A DNA stretch of 64,000 nt from the NCBI GenBank assembly GCA_020634755.1, contig JACKBC010000035.1, positions 12,024 through 76,023 of the forward strand. Reading direction: 5' to 3'. This DNA is from Caldilineaceae bacterium (GTDB lineage: Bacteria; Chloroflexota; Anaerolineae; Caldilineales; Caldilineaceae). Shown here in pieces: positions 63,560 through 64,000 of this stretch. A program made the position numbers and the translations under genes. The notes beneath the pieces are model-generated. The model was not told the origin of the DNA, searched no databases, and saw nothing but the letters and a program-made list of their open reading frames with translations. Every line of letters starts with the position of its first letter. Position 1 is the first letter of the stretch.

Positions 63560-64000
63560 ATGTATGGCGCACTGTTTTCATCAAATTTATCTCATGTTGA
63601 AAATTCAACAGACGTATCCCAAGCTGGCGCTCAGGGCGCGAAAAGTGTTGTTGAGAGCCAGGCCTCGAGAAGCAACCAAGCGCGTGAAGCAAGCAGCACG
63701 GTGGATAGTAGCCCTCGAGCCAACACTGATTCGTGTAGTAAAGAGGACGTGTTTCAGCCACGGTTGACGCGACAAGTGTCTTCCAATACCGTGCCGCCTC
63801 AACAGAACGAATCGAACGCGTTGACCGCTCAAAATGGCGCGATCAGCGGCGTGGATGCCGAGGCTATTTGGCAAGCTGCGCGTAGTCAGCTGGCTATGCA
63901 GATGCCTGCGGCCACATATGACACCTGGATGCGCGACACCAAAGTGGTGGCATATGAGGATGGTGAGTTTATTATTGGCATTCCCAATGCTTATGTACGA
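63560..64000 (+). CDS. dnaA: Chromosomal replication initiator DnaA, N-terminal part
   Basis: The frame from ATG at 63560 (after AAGGAGG at 63540-63546, spacing 13) is open to the window end. Its first 97 residues are Ser/Gln/Asn-rich and unstructured (MYGALFSSNLSHVENSTDVS ...), followed from VDAEAIWQAARSQLAMQMPAATYDTWMRDTKVV (visible as AIWQAARSQLAMQMP and TYDTWMRDTKVV) by DnaA domain I: the usual xxWxxxLxxLxxxLxxxxFxTWI pattern. DnaA opens the origin in ATP-bound form. A GTG at 63851, at the domain I start, is an alternative start but has no ribosome site. Because the end is cut by the window, ATPase and DNA-binding domains are not seen. Confidence 0.85.
   Translation, partial: MYGALFSSNLSHVENSTDVSQAGAQGAKSVVESQASRSNQAREASSTVDSSPRANTDSCSKEDVFQPRLTRQVSSNTVPPQQNESNALTAQNGAISGVDAEAIWQAARSQLAMQMPAATYDTWMRDTKVVAYEDGEFIIGIPNAYVR

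Noticed and set aside
1..64000. tRNA or rRNA genes
   Set aside because: I looked for the T-arm GGTTCGAATCC-like pattern and rRNA words in the gaps and found none.

Overview
The window looks like a chromosomal segment of a Chloroflexota-type bacterium (Anaerolineae/Caldilineae-like; this is inferred from gene content and the character of the intergenic repeats, no search was run). Genes are mostly housekeeping or accessory metabolism, moderately GC-rich, on both strands in short runs, separated by intergenic DNA that is unusually rich in small palindromic repeats. The window ends inside dnaA (from 63560), so 62261-63559 is a candidate replication-origin region. I see no rRNA, tRNA, CRISPR array, prophage or intact transposase.

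Layout. 2-205 is the tail of an unidentified gene. 368-6897 (minus strand) is a catabolic run: RidA, an L-threonate-dehydrogenase-like enzyme, an AraD1/GguC-like protein, an M20 peptidase/deacylase, DinB-like and 2'-5' RNA ligase-like proteins, and galactonate dehydratase; a glycerate 2-kinase is divergent at 7078. 8884-16050 (plus) has a large hybrid histidine kinase, a CPA2 antiporter, a winged-helix regulator with a well-formed promoter, a nucleotidyltransferase and a VOC protein. 16239-18224 is an S9 peptidase. 18611-19298 is a Phd/VapC toxin-antitoxin locus; 21287-21800 holds the wreck of a second one, MntA/HepT. ABC-F and a heterodimeric ABC exporter follow (19614-25465), then an isoaspartate methyltransferase-like fusion, a SAF-domain oxidoreductase, an MFS exporter and a rhamnonate-dehydratase-like enolase.

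31330-35559 encodes two exported proteins: a 1001-residue modular surface protein and a trypsin-like protease. 35546-39673 (minus) has a YprB-type RNase H-fold protein, a BNR-repeat protein and a strongly divergent GroEL paralogue. 39955-62242 is mainly amino-acid and sugar-acid metabolism: two aminotransferases, carbinolamine dehydratase, three more enolase-superfamily enzymes (five in the window), SDR, GarR-like and aldo/keto reductases, a crotonase, a CoA transferase, MazG plus acetamidase, and several small enzymes.

The most striking material is non-coding. Family A is an 86-bp hairpin element found as at least five clean copies (two in tandem before dnaA) and two interrupted copies. Family B is an 87-88 bp hairpin found as four full copies plus fragments. 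One B element sits inside an A element. A 56-bp palindrome at 56141 interrupts a sequence that is present uninterrupted at 58217, giving an occupied-site/empty-site pair with a 4-bp duplication. A third class consists of word-like low-complexity hairpins that also supply the last codons of some genes.

Functionally the genes suggest a heterotroph that takes up plant- or EPS-derived sugar acids (dehydratases, dehydrogenases, glycerate kinase, MFS carriers) and peptides (S9, M20, trypsin), with signalling and defence-type accessory loci. The pathway reading is inference from family membership; no substrate is proven by the sequence.
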